Shown: positions 35,221 through 45,604, counted from the stretch's first letter. The stretch is DNA of 64,000 nt from Streptomyces flaveolus (GCF_000716535.1 NZ_JNWV01000032.1:43639-107638), one strand, 5' to 3'. The notes: a model not told the origin generated them from the sequence alone. A program made the numbers and translations.

Positions 35221-36500
35221 GCCGCTACGACGACGAGCACGGCCGTGACGCGGGGCGCACGTTCGCCGCGCTGCCGCCCGCGCGCGGGCGTGCCTTCGCC
35301 GAGAGCTGGTGGGGTCGCGCCTGGCTGCGGGCCCTGGAGGACGCGGCCCTGGAAGCCCTGGCGGTCAAGGCCGGGCGCCGGCTCGCGCGCGCGGGCGGTG
35401 TGGGTGCGGTGACCGTACGGCCGGGCCGGGTCACCGCCGTCGTACGTGATCCCGGAGGTGCGGCCCACCGGGCCGACGTCCTGCTGCCGCAGCTGTCCGA
35501 CGAGGAGTGGGCACGGTTCGAGGATCTCGCCGTGGAGCAGGCCGGCCACATGGCCGCACTGCTCGACCGGGAGCTGCCGCCGCATCTGATCGAGGACGCG
35601 GCCGCCGTGGGGATCGAACTCCTTCCGGGCATGGGCGATCTGGAACCCGAGTGCGACTGCGGTGCCTGGGACCACTGTGGGCACACCGCCGCCCTGTGTC
35701 ACCAGGTGGCGCGGCTGCTGGACGAGGATCCGTTTCTGCTCCTGCTGATGCGCGGGCGGGACAAGGACGACTTCCTGGCGCAGTTGCACGTCCGCAGCAC
35801 CGCGGAGCCGCCCGGGACGACGCCCCCGGCCCCGGGGGTGGACGCGGCCGAGGCATGGGCGGCTGCCGAGATCCTGCCACCGCTGCCCGAGTTGCCCGGG
35901 CTCCCGCCGGCACCCGGTGCGCCACCGTCGTTCGCCACCGGGTCACCGGCCGCACCAGGGGTGGATCCGGCGGCGCTGGAACACCTGGCGGGCCGCACCG
36001 CCGTGGAGGCGTACCGGCTGCTGGCGACGGCGCTGCGTGGTGAGACACGGGTCGACGCGGACCTGACGGCCGCTCAGGACGCCGTACGCCTGGCGTGTGG
36101 GCCGGCACCGGCCGCCGTCGCGGAGCGGCTCGCCACGGGGTCGGGGCGTGGACGCGACGGGCTCATGACAGCCGTTCGCGCCTGGCGGACCGGTGGCACG
36201 GTGGCGCTGACGGTGCTCGACGAGGACCGGGAGGTGGAGGGTGTGGCGCTCGCACGCGCGCGTGCGGCGCTGGAAACGGCCTGGGATGCGGACGAGCGGC
36301 CGGCGTTCCGGAGGAGCGGCAACCGGTGGACCGTCCAGGAGGAAGGCGTTCAGCTGCGGCTCGGGCGTGAGGGCCACTGGTGGCCGTACCGCGACGAAGG
36401 AGGACGCTGGGTTCCGGCGGGTGGGGCCGATCCCGATCCCGCGACGGCACTGGCCTCCGCGCGGCTGGATGCGGAATCCGGTGGTCCGGAGGAGTTCTGA
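35217..36500 (+). CDS. SWIM zinc finger protein
   Basis: 427 residues, start overlapping the helicase stop (ATGA). N-terminal WWGRAWLRALED, then a helical region, then the SWIM finger at about residues 145-156: ECDCGAWDHCGHTAAL gives CxC...CxH. A Pro-rich linker (about 200-245) and a C-terminal domain follow. SWIM fingers bind DNA or proteins and are often paired with SWI2/SNF2 ATPases, as here. The pair is likely a remodelling complex acting on DNA. Its target is unknown; repair, transcription and defence roles are all possible. Confidence 0.93.
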   Translation: MSRYDDEHGRDAGRTFAALPPARGRAFAESWWGRAWLRALEDAALEALAVKAGRRLARAGGVGAVTVRPGRVTAVVRDPGGAAHRADVLLPQLSDEEWARFEDLAVEQAGHMAALLDRELPPHLIEDAAAVGIELLPGMGDLEPECDCGAWDHCGHTAALCHQVARLLDEDPFLLLLMRGRDKDDFLAQLHVRSTAEPPGTTPPAPGVDAAEAWAAAEILPPLPELPGLPPAPGAPPSFATGSPAAPGVDPAALEHLAGRTAVEAYRLLATALRGETRVDADLTAAQDAVRLACGPAPAAVAERLATGSGRGRDGLMTAVRAWRTGGTVALTVLDEDREVEGVALARARAALETAWDADERPAFRRSGNRWTVQEEGVQLRLGREGHWWPYRDEGGRWVPAGGADPDPATALASARLDAESGGPEEF

Positions 36501-36629
36501 CGGGCGGTCATCGCGAGATCGGCGCGATCCGATGACCGCCGGACTCCGGCTGTTCACCTCCCGGTCGTGCGGCGTTCCTCCGGGGGCCCAATGGTGTCGG
36601 CAGCCCATGACCTTGCTCCAGGAGGCCCG

Positions 36630-37970
36630 ATGTCCCCGCATGCCGCCGGCCGGCGCCGCGTCCACCGTTCCCTCGCCACGGGTCTGCCCCTGGCCCTGGC
36701 CGCCGTCCTCGTCGCGGCGGGGACGGCCACCGCGACGCCGTCCGGGGACGCCCGCGTCGTCCGGACGGCGACCCTCGGTGAGATCCCGCTCGGCGCGTTC
36801 AGCAACGCGCTGCTGCCCGGCAGCGTGGCCGACGACCACGGGATCAAGCTCGGCGGCATCGGCAGCGACATCTACCCGGCCGGCCGCGAGGGCGAGTTCT
36901 GGACCGTGACCGACCGCGGTCCCAACGGTCAGATCAAGGTGGACGGCAAGAAGCGCCGCACCTTCCCGGTCCCGGGATTCGATCCCGCGATCGTGAAGAT
37001 CCGGGTCTCGGGGAGCACGGTCGAGGTCATCGACGCGATACCGCTGACCACCTCCTCCGGGAGGGCCGTCACCGGACTGCCCGACCAGAAGGGCCGGGAC
37101 GAGGCGCCGTACACCTACGACGCGCGGACACCCCTCTCGTACGACCCGAACGGCCTCGACACCGAGGGCATCGTACGAGCGGGGGACGGCAGTTTCTGGC
37201 TCGTGGACGAGTACGGGCCGTCGCTCGTGCACGTGTCCGCGCGCGGGAAGGTCCTCGCGCGCTATGTGCCCAAGGGGCTCGGTCTGACCGGCGCGGACTA
37301 CCCGGTGGTGGAGGCGCTGCCGTCGGTCCTGCTGCACCGCAAGATCAACCGGGGGTTCGAGGGGCTGGCGCAGCTTCCGGGCGGGGATCTTGTGATGGCC
37401 CTGCAGAGCCCGCTGTCGCTGCCGGACGCGGACGCCGGGGACGCCTCGCGCACCACCCGTCTGCTGCGCTTCTCGCCCCGTGAGAAGGCCGTCACGGCCG
37501 AATACGCCTACCGCTTCGACCCGGTGGACGAGGTGGACCCGAGCGAGGACGACACCTCCGAGCTGAAGATCTCCTCGGTCGTTGCGGTCGTCGGTGACCG
37601 GCTGCTGGTCGAGGAGCGCACGGACAAGGCCGCCCGGCTCCAGCTGGTCAGCCTCGCGCGCACGTCCGACATCCTCGGCGGCCCCTGGGACGACGACACC
37701 ACGGCTCCGTCACTGGAGCAGCTCGACGACCCGGCGGCACAGGGCGTGCCGGTGCTGGCCAAGCGCCTGGTGGTCGACCTGGGCAAGGTGTCAGGGGTGC
37801 CCGGGAAGATCGAGGGCATCGCGCGCGTGGATCACGACACGCTCGCGCTCATCAACGACAACGACTTCGGCATGACCGACGGGACCGGCGCGTTCGACGC
37901 CCAGGGCCGCCTGGTCGACAGCGGGATCAGGACGATCGTGACGTACGTCCGGCTGCCCGAGGGCCGCTGA
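36630..37970 (+). CDS. Secreted esterase-like/phytase-like protein
   Basis: 446 residues from the ATG at 36630 with GGAGG 5 nt upstream. A signal peptide (MSPHAAGRRRVHRSLATGLP with a hydrophobic core to about residue 36) ends near TATATPSG. The mature chain matches the esterase-like activity of phytase family: GIGSDIYPAGREGEFWTVTDRG, GLDTEGIVRAGDGSFWLVDEYGPS, INRGFEGLAQLPGGDLV, KIEGIARVDHDTLALINDND and a closing GIRTIVTYVRLP. This predicts a beta-propeller with acidic, calcium-binding loops. Activity may be on phosphate esters; not certain. It precedes the convergent xylA gene, separated by a strong hairpin. Confidence 0.88.
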   Translation: MSPHAAGRRRVHRSLATGLPLALAAVLVAAGTATATPSGDARVVRTATLGEIPLGAFSNALLPGSVADDHGIKLGGIGSDIYPAGREGEFWTVTDRGPNGQIKVDGKKRRTFPVPGFDPAIVKIRVSGSTVEVIDAIPLTTSSGRAVTGLPDQKGRDEAPYTYDARTPLSYDPNGLDTEGIVRAGDGSFWLVDEYGPSLVHVSARGKVLARYVPKGLGLTGADYPVVEALPSVLLHRKINRGFEGLAQLPGGDLVMALQSPLSLPDADAGDASRTTRLLRFSPREKAVTAEYAYRFDPVDEVDPSEDDTSELKISSVVAVVGDRLLVEERTDKAARLQLVSLARTSDILGGPWDDDTTAPSLEQLDDPAAQGVPVLAKRLVVDLGKVSGVPGKIEGIARVDHDTLALINDNDFGMTDGTGAFDAQGRLVDSGIRTIVTYVRLPEGR

Positions 37971-37988
37971 CGCCGGCCTCGCGGCCGG

Positions 37989-38021
37989 GGGCCGGGATGA
38001 GCGCTGTGCTCACCCCGGCCC
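37989..38021. terminator. Strong bidirectional terminator between the phytase-like gene and xylA
   Basis: A 14-bp stem with one mismatch (GGGCCGGGATGAGC / GCTCACCCCGGCCC) and a 5-nt loop, placed in the 60-bp gap between convergent genes. The hairpin is near perfect, so it likely terminates both strands. Confidence 0.75.
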
Positions 38022-38029
38022 TCCTGCGT

Positions 38030-39229
<1,200 letters not shown>

Positions 39230-39236
39230 TCATGGC

Positions 39237-39305
39237 GGTTTACAAATTAGTATGCCGACGCACCTCTGGGAAGAGACAAGATGTCTTTTGACAGCAAGGT
39301 GTCTT
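39237..39305. promoter_or_regulatory. xylA-xylB divergent control region
   Basis: The 159-bp gap has an AT-rich core, GTTTACAAATTAGTATGCC (39237-39255), unusual in this GC-rich DNA and a likely regulator or promoter site for xylA. Toward xylB there is a direct repeat AAGATGTCTT (39278-39287) and AAGGTGTCTT (39296-39305) with an 18-bp period and a TTGACA (39288-39293). Which of these bind the ROK repressor is not shown by the sequence. Confidence 0.45.
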
Positions 39306-39355
39306 CGAACACAGCCCAGCGCACATCCCGCGGAGCCGCGGAAGAGGAGAGCCCG

Positions 39356-40801
39356 ATGTCAGCAGCCGAGGGTCCGCTCGTCGTCGGGGTGGACACGTCC
39401 ACCCAGTCCACGAAGGCACTGGTCGTCGACGCGGCCACCGGTCAGGTGGTGGCGAGCGGCCAGGCACCGCACACGGTGTCGTCCGGCGCCGGCCGGGAGA
39501 GCGATCCGCGTCAGTGGTGGGACGCGCTGTGCGAGGCGCTGCGCCAGTGCGGTGACGCGGCGCACGAGGCGGCGGCGGTGTCGATCGGCGGCCAGCAGCA
39601 CGGCCTGGTCACCCTGGACGAGCACGGCGAGCCGGTGCGTCCGGCGCTGCTGTGGAACGACGTCCGCTCGGCGCCGCAGGCCCGCCGTCTGGTGGAGGAG
39701 CTGGGCGGCCCGAAGGGCTGGGCGGAGCGCGCCGGCAGCGTGCCCGGGGCGTCCTTCACGGTCACCAAGTGGGCGTGGCTCGCCGAGCACGAGCCGGAGG
39801 CCGTCCGCGCGACCCGGGCGGTGCGGCTCCCCCACGACTACCTCACCGAGCGCCTGACCGGGCAGGGCACGACCGACCGCGGCGACGCCTCCGGCACCGG
39901 CTGGTGGGCGTCCGGGACGGAGTCGTACGACGCGGAGACCCTCGCGCACGTCGGCCTGGACCCGGCGCTGCTGCCCCGTGTGGTGCGGCCCGGTGAGGTG
40001 GCCGGCACCGTGCGTGACAGCCATGATCTGCCGTTCTCGAAGGGCACGCTGGTGGCGCCGGGCACCGGCGACAACGCGGCGGCGGCCCTGGGCCTCGGCC
40101 TGCGGCCCGGCACGCCGGTGCTGAGCCTCGGCACGTCCGGCACGGTCTACGCCGTCTCCCGGCACCGCCCCGCCGATCCGACCGGCACGGTGGCGGGATT
40201 CGCCGACGCGCGCGGGGACTGGCTCCCCCTGGCCTGCACCCTGAACTGCACCCTCGCGGTGGACCGCGTCGCGGCCCTGCTGGGCCTGGACCGCGAGGCG
40301 GTGGAATCCGGCGGCTCCGTGACCCTGCTGCCGTACCTGGACGGCGAGCGCACCCCGAACCTGCCGCGCGCCTCCGGCGTGCTGCACGGTCTGCGGCACG
40401 ACACCACCGCGGGCCAGCTCCTGCAGGCCGCGTACGACGGCGCGGTGCACGCGCTGCTCGGGGCTCTCGACCTGGTCCTGGACGAGGACGCGGACCGCGA
40501 CACCCCGCTGCTCCTGATCGGCGGCGGTGCCCGCGGGACGGCCTGGCAGCAGACCGTGCGCCGGCTCTCGGGACGGCCCGTCCAGGTCCCGGAGGCCAGG
40601 GAACTGGTCGCCCTGGGTGCGGCGGCCCAGGCGGCCGGGCTGCTGACCGGCGAGGATCCCGCGGCGGTCGCTCGCCGCTGGAACACGGCGGCGGGCCCGG
40701 TCCTGGAGCCCGTGGAGCGGGACCGGACGACGCTGGACCGGATCACCGGGGTACTCTCCGACGCGGCCCCGCTGCTGGAGCGGGGGACGGACACCGAGTG
40801 A
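39356..40801 (+). CDS. xylB: Xylulokinase, FGGY family
   Basis: 481 residues from the ATG at 39356 with GAGGAG upstream; an ATG at 39281 would add 25 residues. FGGY features: VVGVDTSTQSTKALVVD (phosphate 1), SIGGQQHGLVTLDEHG, LLWNDVRSAPQARRL, GTGDNAAAALGLGL (phosphate 2) and LIGGGARGTAWQQTVRRLSGRPV (adenosine). It phosphorylates D-xylulose to D-xylulose 5-phosphate for the pentose phosphate pathway. It follows xylA divergently and is followed 51 nt later by the ROK regulator. Confidence 0.96.
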   Translation: MSAAEGPLVVGVDTSTQSTKALVVDAATGQVVASGQAPHTVSSGAGRESDPRQWWDALCEALRQCGDAAHEAAAVSIGGQQHGLVTLDEHGEPVRPALLWNDVRSAPQARRLVEELGGPKGWAERAGSVPGASFTVTKWAWLAEHEPEAVRATRAVRLPHDYLTERLTGQGTTDRGDASGTGWWASGTESYDAETLAHVGLDPALLPRVVRPGEVAGTVRDSHDLPFSKGTLVAPGTGDNAAAALGLGLRPGTPVLSLGTSGTVYAVSRHRPADPTGTVAGFADARGDWLPLACTLNCTLAVDRVAALLGLDREAVESGGSVTLLPYLDGERTPNLPRASGVLHGLRHDTTAGQLLQAAYDGAVHALLGALDLVLDEDADRDTPLLLIGGGARGTAWQQTVRRLSGRPVQVPEARELVALGAAAQAAGLLTGEDPAAVARRWNTAAGPVLEPVERDRTTLDRITGVLSDAAPLLERGTDTE

Positions 40802-40852
40802 CCGAGCCGCCCGCGACCAGCCGGACGGCAGACACCGAGGATTGACGGAGGC

Positions 40853-42061
40853 ATGACCGCACCGCTGCACGAGGCGCGCCCCCCGGGCGCCGGGCGCGCC
40901 CTGCCGGACACCCAGCAGGGCATGCGCCGGCGCAACCTCGCCCGGGTGCTGCACGCCGTGAGCGCCGAGGGCTCGCTGTCCCGGGCGGCGGTCGCCTCCC
41001 GGATCGGCCTGACGCGCGCGGCGGTGTCGACCCTGGTGGACGAGTTGATCCGCTGGGGGCTGCTGGAGGAACTGGGCCCCGAGCGGCCGGGGCGGGTGGG
41101 CCGGCCCGGGTCGGCGCTCGCGGTGAGCGGCCGGGGGCCCGCCGGGATCGGGGCCGAGATCGGCGTCGACCACCTCGCGGTGTGCGCGGTCGACCTGCGC
41201 GGCGAGGTCCGCGCGCGGGCGGTCCGGCGCGGTGCCAACCGGGGCCGGGCGCCGGAACCGGTGATCGAGGAACTGACGGCGCTGATCCACCAGGTCGTCG
41301 CGGAGGCGGAACGCGCGGAACTCTGGCCCGCCGGGCTCGCGGTCGCCGTGCCCGGCCTGGTCGCCAGGGACGGACGGACGGTCGTACGGGCCCCGAACCT
41401 CGACTGGCACGACATCGACCTCGGTCCCCTGCTGCCCGCCCACCGGCCGCTGACCGTGGGCAACGAGGCCAACTTCGGTGCTCTGGCCGAGCTGTGGCTC
41501 GGTGCCGGGACGCCGGGCGACTTCCTGCACGTGTCGGCCGAGATCGGCATCGGCGCGGCGGTCGTCGTGGACGGCCGGCTGCTGCGCGGCACCCGGGGGT
41601 TCGCGGGCGAGCTGGGCCACGTGCCCGTACGGCCGGACGGTCCCCCCTGCCCGTGCGGCAGCCGGGGATGCCTGGAGCAGTACGCGGGCGAGGAAGCGGT
41701 CCTGCGCGCGGCCGGGCTGGAGCCGCGGGACGACCGGGTGGGCCTGCTGGCCGAGCGGGCCGAGGCGGGCGACGAGAGGGTACGGGCCGCGCTGCGGGAC
41801 GCCGGTACGGCCCTCGGCATCGCCCTGACCGGGGCGGTGAACCTGCTCGACCCCGAGACGGTGGTCCTGGGCGGCGCGCTGGCGGAGCTGTCCCCCTGGC
41901 TGCTGCCGGCGCTGGACACGGAGCTGACGGGGCGTACGGCCGGCCCGGCCTGCCCGGTGACCGTCTCCCCACTGGGCCCGCAGGGCCCCCTGCTGGGCGC
42001 CGCGCACTCGGTCGTCCGAGCGGTACTGGACGATCCGGCGGTGGTCGCGGAACGATCCTGA
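40853..42061 (+). CDS. xylR: ROK family transcriptional regulator (XylR-type)
   Basis: 402 residues. N-terminal MarR-like HTH: RRRNLARVLHAVSAEGSLSRAAVASRIGLTRAAVSTLVDEL. The ROK sugar-kinase-like domain follows, with AEIGIGAAVVVDGRLLRGTRGFAGELGHV and the zinc-binding CPCGSRGCLEQY. Such ROK proteins repress sugar genes and release DNA when the sugar (here presumably xylose) binds. It directly follows xylB and lies in the same direction, so it probably controls xylA/xylB and itself. The start has GGAGG only 1 nt before the ATG; a start at 40922 is possible. Confidence 0.92.
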   Translation: MTAPLHEARPPGAGRALPDTQQGMRRRNLARVLHAVSAEGSLSRAAVASRIGLTRAAVSTLVDELIRWGLLEELGPERPGRVGRPGSALAVSGRGPAGIGAEIGVDHLAVCAVDLRGEVRARAVRRGANRGRAPEPVIEELTALIHQVVAEAERAELWPAGLAVAVPGLVARDGRTVVRAPNLDWHDIDLGPLLPAHRPLTVGNEANFGALAELWLGAGTPGDFLHVSAEIGIGAAVVVDGRLLRGTRGFAGELGHVPVRPDGPPCPCGSRGCLEQYAGEEAVLRAAGLEPRDDRVGLLAERAEAGDERVRAALRDAGTALGIALTGAVNLLDPETVVLGGALAELSPWLLPALDTELTGRTAGPACPVTVSPLGPQGPLLGAAHSVVRAVLDDPAVVAERS

Positions 42062-42103
42062 CGCGGCTCGGCGCGTGCCGGGACCACGACTGCGGGAGGT
42101 CGG

Positions 42104-42595
42104 GTGACGGAGTGGGTGCCACGCGAGAAATGGATCAAGTCTCAGCCGCGGGCACTGCTCGCCTCCTGTGTGCTGATGCTGGACGAGCGGGGGCGCGTCC
42201 TGCTGCTGCGCTACGGTCCGGGACGGCCCGACGCCGGGCACTGGTGGCTGCCCGGCGGGATGCTGGACCACGGTGAGGATCCCCGGTCGGCGGCGCGCAG
42301 GGAGATGCGCGAGGAGACCGGCGTCGACATCGGCCCCGGGCCCGCGCTGCTCGGCGTCGACCACCGGGCGGACGTGCTCGGGACCGGACCGGTTCTCGAC
42401 TGCTACTTCCACGGCGGCACGCTGGCCGTCGACACACCGGTGCGGCTGAGCGCGGAGCACGATCGGCACGGGATGTTCTCGCTCGACGAACTGCAGGAGC
42501 TGCCGCTCGCCATACGGCGGTCCACGCTGACGGCGCTGCTCGGGGCGGTGCGCGGCGGGGGTGTGGTGTACCTGCGGGAGGGTGTGGCGCTGTGA
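42104..42595 (+). CDS. Nudix hydrolase
   Basis: 163 residues from a GTG with GGGAGG 4 nt upstream. The Nudix box is complete: GGMLDHGEDPRSAARREMREETGV matches Gx5Ex7REUxEExGU. Flanking strands: LASCVLMLDERGRVLLLRYG and WWLPGG. These enzymes hydrolyse nucleoside diphosphates linked to another group. The substrate is unclear. Located 42 nt after the ROK gene, possibly cotranscribed. Confidence 0.93.
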   Translation: MTEWVPREKWIKSQPRALLASCVLMLDERGRVLLLRYGPGRPDAGHWWLPGGMLDHGEDPRSAARREMREETGVDIGPGPALLGVDHRADVLGTGPVLDCYFHGGTLAVDTPVRLSAEHDRHGMFSLDELQELPLAIRRSTLTALLGAVRGGGVVYLREGVAL

Positions 42596-42951
42596 GGCGG
42601 GCACCGGTACGCCCTCCCGTCGGGCGCCGGTACGGAATCCACCTCCGCGAGCGACCGTGACGATCCCGGCGCCGAGCCTCCGGCACTGGCCAGGCGCCCG
42701 GTCTCCGGGGTCGGCTATGACGTGTCAGGTGCCCCCGCTCACAGCCAGACATCACCCGATCGAGTGAGCAAGTTATCCACAAGCCGCGACTCGTCCACGG
42801 AACCGTGGCACGCCCTTCTGCCCAACCCGCCCGAGCCGTACCGTGATTCACGCGAGGCACTGCCGACGGATCGTCACCAACGGCCGCTGGCAAGCGACAT
42901 GAGGAACGCGCAGGCGGCGGTGGCAACGGACTGACACGTATCGGGGGACGC
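42596..42951. other. 356-bp gap before the APC permease gene
   Basis: No gene visible. It contains a perfect DnaA box (42773-42781) and, in the last 20 bases, the GGGGGACGC ribosome-binding region of the permease gene. A short stretch of less GC-rich sequence around 42760-42860 may hold the permease promoter. Confidence 0.5.
42773..42781 (+). promoter_or_regulatory. Isolated perfect DnaA box
   Basis: TTATCCACA in the gap upstream of the APC permease gene. It is the second perfect box in the window and lies on the opposite strand to the one at 20660. Confidence 0.4.
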
Positions 42952-44436
42952 ATGCACGGGGAGACGAAGGGGACGCTGCGGCGCGACGCCATCGGATTGC
43001 GCGAGGTCCTGTTCCAGAGCATCACGGCGATGGCACCGGCCGCCGCGGTGGCGGCGTCGATTCCGTCGGGCGCCGCTTTCGCGGGCGGCAGCCTGCCGCT
43101 CGCGGTGCTCGTGGCCCTGGTGGCCTGTCTGTTCACCGCCTCCTGCGTGGCCGAGCTGGCGCGGGAGCTGCCCGCGGCGGGCTCGGTGGCGACGTACGCG
43201 GCAAGGGGCCTGCACCCGGCCGTCGGCTTCCTCGTCGGGTGGGCCTACGTCTTCGTGGAGATGCTGGTGCCACCCCTGTTGCTCCTCCAGCTGGGCTTCA
43301 CGGCGGCGGGCACGTTGCACGCGGAGTGGTCGGCGTATCCGGCGGACCTGTGGTGGCCGTGGGCGCTGGCGGGTGCCGGGGTGATCGCCGTCTCCGGCTA
43401 TCTCGGCGTCCGCGCCTCAGCCCGCTTCGGCACCGTCCTCGGCGTCTTCGAGATCCTCGTTCTCCTGGTGTTCGCCGTGCTGCTCATCGGCAGAGCGGGC
43501 AGCGCCAACACCCTGTCGGTGTTCGGTACGTCCCACACCGCCGACGGGTACGAGGGAGCCGCCGGGGTGTTCGCCGGGTCCGTGTACACGGTTCTGGCCT
43601 TCGCCGGGTTCGAGGCGGCGGCGCCACTCGCCGAGGAGACCCGCGACCCACGGCGGACCATGCACCGCGCGGTCCTGGGAGCGGCCCTGGGCATCGGCCT
43701 GTTCTACGTCCTCACGACGTACGCGATGACCGTGTACTTCGGCCCCGACCGCTTCGCGGGGTTCGGCGCCTCGGGCGAGGCGTCCTGGGAGGGCGTCGCC
43801 CGGGCCTCGTTCGGTCTGTTCTGGGTGCTCGTGTTCCTCGCGGTGGTCAACTCCACGATCGCCAACGCCAACGCGAGCGCGAACGTCTCGACCCGCACGG
43901 CCTTCGCCCTGGCCCGCGTCCGCGTCCTGCCCGGTCTGCTCGCCACGCTCCATCCCCGACACCGCTCCCCCGTGGCCGGGATCGCCCTCCAGACCGTCGT
44001 GGCGGTCGGAGCGGTGCTGGGGCTCGGCTTCGCCTACGACCCGGTGACCGCGTTCCTGATGCTCGCGACGGTGATCGTCACGGTCGTCGTCGGCGTCTAC
44101 ATCGTGGTGAACCTCTCCTGCGCCGGTCATTTCCTGCGCTCCCGCCGCGCTGCCTTCAAACCGGTACGGCACCTGCTGTTCCCGGTACTGGGCATCGTCG
44201 CGTTCGTCCCCGCCCTGCTGACAGCCGCCGGCCTGCCGGTGTTCGACTTCGTGACGGAACTGACGGCACCGGTGTCCTACGCCGGTCCGGTCGTCGGCGT
44301 GTGGATGGCGGTGGGTGTGGTCGTGCTGCTCGTGCTCATACGACGGCACCCCGAGCGCATAGCCGAAACCGCGCGGGTGCACCTCGACGCGCACGACCCC
44401 GGCGCCGGCCGTCTGGACGGATCCGTTCCGAGCTGA
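42952..44436 (+). CDS. APC superfamily amino acid permease
   Basis: 494 residues with about twelve membrane helices. The N-terminal LRRDAIGLREVLFQSITAMAPAAA is the usual amphipathic start and TM1 of the family. The conserved AVNSTIANANASANVSTRTAF segment and the LAFAGFEAAAPLAEETRDPRRTM loop are typical of APC transporters for amino acids or polyamines. It works in the cytoplasmic membrane by proton or substrate exchange. The next gene is an acetamidase/formamidase, so the substrate may be an amide or amine degraded there; this is inference. Confidence 0.93.
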   Translation: MHGETKGTLRRDAIGLREVLFQSITAMAPAAAVAASIPSGAAFAGGSLPLAVLVALVACLFTASCVAELARELPAAGSVATYAARGLHPAVGFLVGWAYVFVEMLVPPLLLLQLGFTAAGTLHAEWSAYPADLWWPWALAGAGVIAVSGYLGVRASARFGTVLGVFEILVLLVFAVLLIGRAGSANTLSVFGTSHTADGYEGAAGVFAGSVYTVLAFAGFEAAAPLAEETRDPRRTMHRAVLGAALGIGLFYVLTTYAMTVYFGPDRFAGFGASGEASWEGVARASFGLFWVLVFLAVVNSTIANANASANVSTRTAFALARVRVLPGLLATLHPRHRSPVAGIALQTVVAVGAVLGLGFAYDPVTAFLMLATVIVTVVVGVYIVVNLSCAGHFLRSRRAAFKPVRHLLFPVLGIVAFVPALLTAAGLPVFDFVTELTAPVSYAGPVVGVWMAVGVVVLLVLIRRHPERIAETARVHLDAHDPGAGRLDGSVPS

Positions 44437-44472
44437 CCGGCCCTCATGTGGCGCGACAGCCACGCCCACAGC

Positions 44473-44489
44473 ATCCCCGCTCCGGGGAT
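44473..44489 (+). terminator. Short hairpin between the permease and the formamidase genes
   Basis: ATCCCCG / CGGGGAT with a 3-nt loop, 36 nt after the permease stop and 27 nt before the next ATG. Either a weak terminator or an attenuator upstream of the formamidase gene. Confidence 0.4.
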
Positions 44490-44515
44490 AGCCTCCAGAA
44501 GGGAGTCACGCCACG

Positions 44516-45529
44516 ATGACCGACCCCCGGATCCTCACCGTGCGCCCCGAACCCGACCAGTACGCCTGGACGTTCGGCGGCGCGGCACCCCTGGCGCGGA
44601 TCGCGCCCGGTACGGTTCTCGACCTCTACACGGAGGACTGCTTCGCCGGCCGGGTCCGCTCCGAGAAGGACCTGGTGTCCGAGGTGTGCGAGTTCCCCTA
44701 CCTCAATCCGCAGACCGGCCCCTTCCACATCGAGGGCGCCGAGCCCGGAGACACCGTGGCCGTGCACTTCGTGTCGATCGAACCGGCCCGCGACTGGGCG
44801 GCGTCCACGACGGTGCCCCTCTTCGGCGCGCTGACCTCCACGCACACGACGGCCACCCTGCAGCCACCGCTGCCGGAGCGGGTGTGGATCTGGCAGCTCG
44901 ACCGGGCCCGGAGGACGGCCCTGTTCCAGGCGCGGGACAGCGACCTCCAAGTGGAGCTGCCCATGGATCCGATGCACGGCACGGTGGGCGTGGCACCCGC
45001 CAACCTGGAGGTGCGCTCCGCCCTGGTGCCGGACGCCCACGGCGGCAATATGGACACGCCCGAGATGCGGGCCGGCGTCACCTGCTACCTGGGCGTCAAC
45101 GTCGAGGGCGCCCTGCTCAGCCTCGGCGACGGGCACGCCCGGCAGGGCGAGGGCGAGACCTGTGGCGTGGCCGTTGAGTGCGCGATGAACACGGTGGTGG
45201 TCGTCGACCTCCTCAAGGACGTCGCCACGCCGTGGCCCCGGCTGGAGTCGGACACGCACATCATCTCGACCGGCTCGGCCCGGCCGCTGGAGGACGCGTT
45301 CCGGATATCCCAGCTCGACCTGGTGCAGTGGCTGGTGCGCGACTACGGGTTCAGTGAGCTGGACGCATACCAATTCGCAACCCAGGCGGTCGAATCACCG
45401 TTGGCCAACGTGTGCGACACGAACTACACATGCGTGGCCAAGCTCCGCAAGGAGTGGGTGCCCGCGCGGGAGACGTACCGCGGCGTGCACGCGCGGCTGC
45501 GGGAGACCGCACGGGCCCTGCGCCACTGA
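44516..45529 (+). CDS. Acetamidase/formamidase family protein
   Basis: 337 residues. Family features: YAWTFGGAAPLARIAPGTVLDLYTEDCF at the start, NPQTGPFHIEGAEPGDTVAVHF, NMDTPEMRAGVTCYLGV (conserved NMD segment), and GDGHARQGEGETCGVAVECAMN with the GDGHA-QGEGE catalytic site. The enzyme hydrolyses small amides to acid and ammonia. It follows the APC permease in the same orientation. Start ATG with GGGAG 10 nt upstream. Physiological substrate unknown. Confidence 0.93.
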   Translation: MTDPRILTVRPEPDQYAWTFGGAAPLARIAPGTVLDLYTEDCFAGRVRSEKDLVSEVCEFPYLNPQTGPFHIEGAEPGDTVAVHFVSIEPARDWAASTTVPLFGALTSTHTTATLQPPLPERVWIWQLDRARRTALFQARDSDLQVELPMDPMHGTVGVAPANLEVRSALVPDAHGGNMDTPEMRAGVTCYLGVNVEGALLSLGDGHARQGEGETCGVAVECAMNTVVVVDLLKDVATPWPRLESDTHIISTGSARPLEDAFRISQLDLVQWLVRDYGFSELDAYQFATQAVESPLANVCDTNYTCVAKLRKEWVPARETYRGVHARLRETARALRH

Positions 45530-45569
45530 CGTCGCCGTCGTGCCCCCGACCCCAGAAAGCCTGCCGAAC

Positions 45570-45604
45570 GGCATTCCCCAAGGCATCCCGAAAGGCATCC
45601 CGCC
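45570..45604. repeat. Three 12-bp direct repeats ahead of the small amidase gene
   Basis: GGCATTCCCCAA (45570-45581), GGCATCCCGAAA (45582-45593) and GGCATCCCGCC (45594-45604, cut by the start codon). The repeats end at the ATG, and each brings an AAGG-like ribosome site, so copy number could affect translation. Imperfect repeats; modest support. Confidence 0.55.

Noticed and set aside
42596..42951. An origin of replication suggested by a DnaA box
   Set aside because: Only one perfect box, no cluster and no dnaA/dnaN neighbours.
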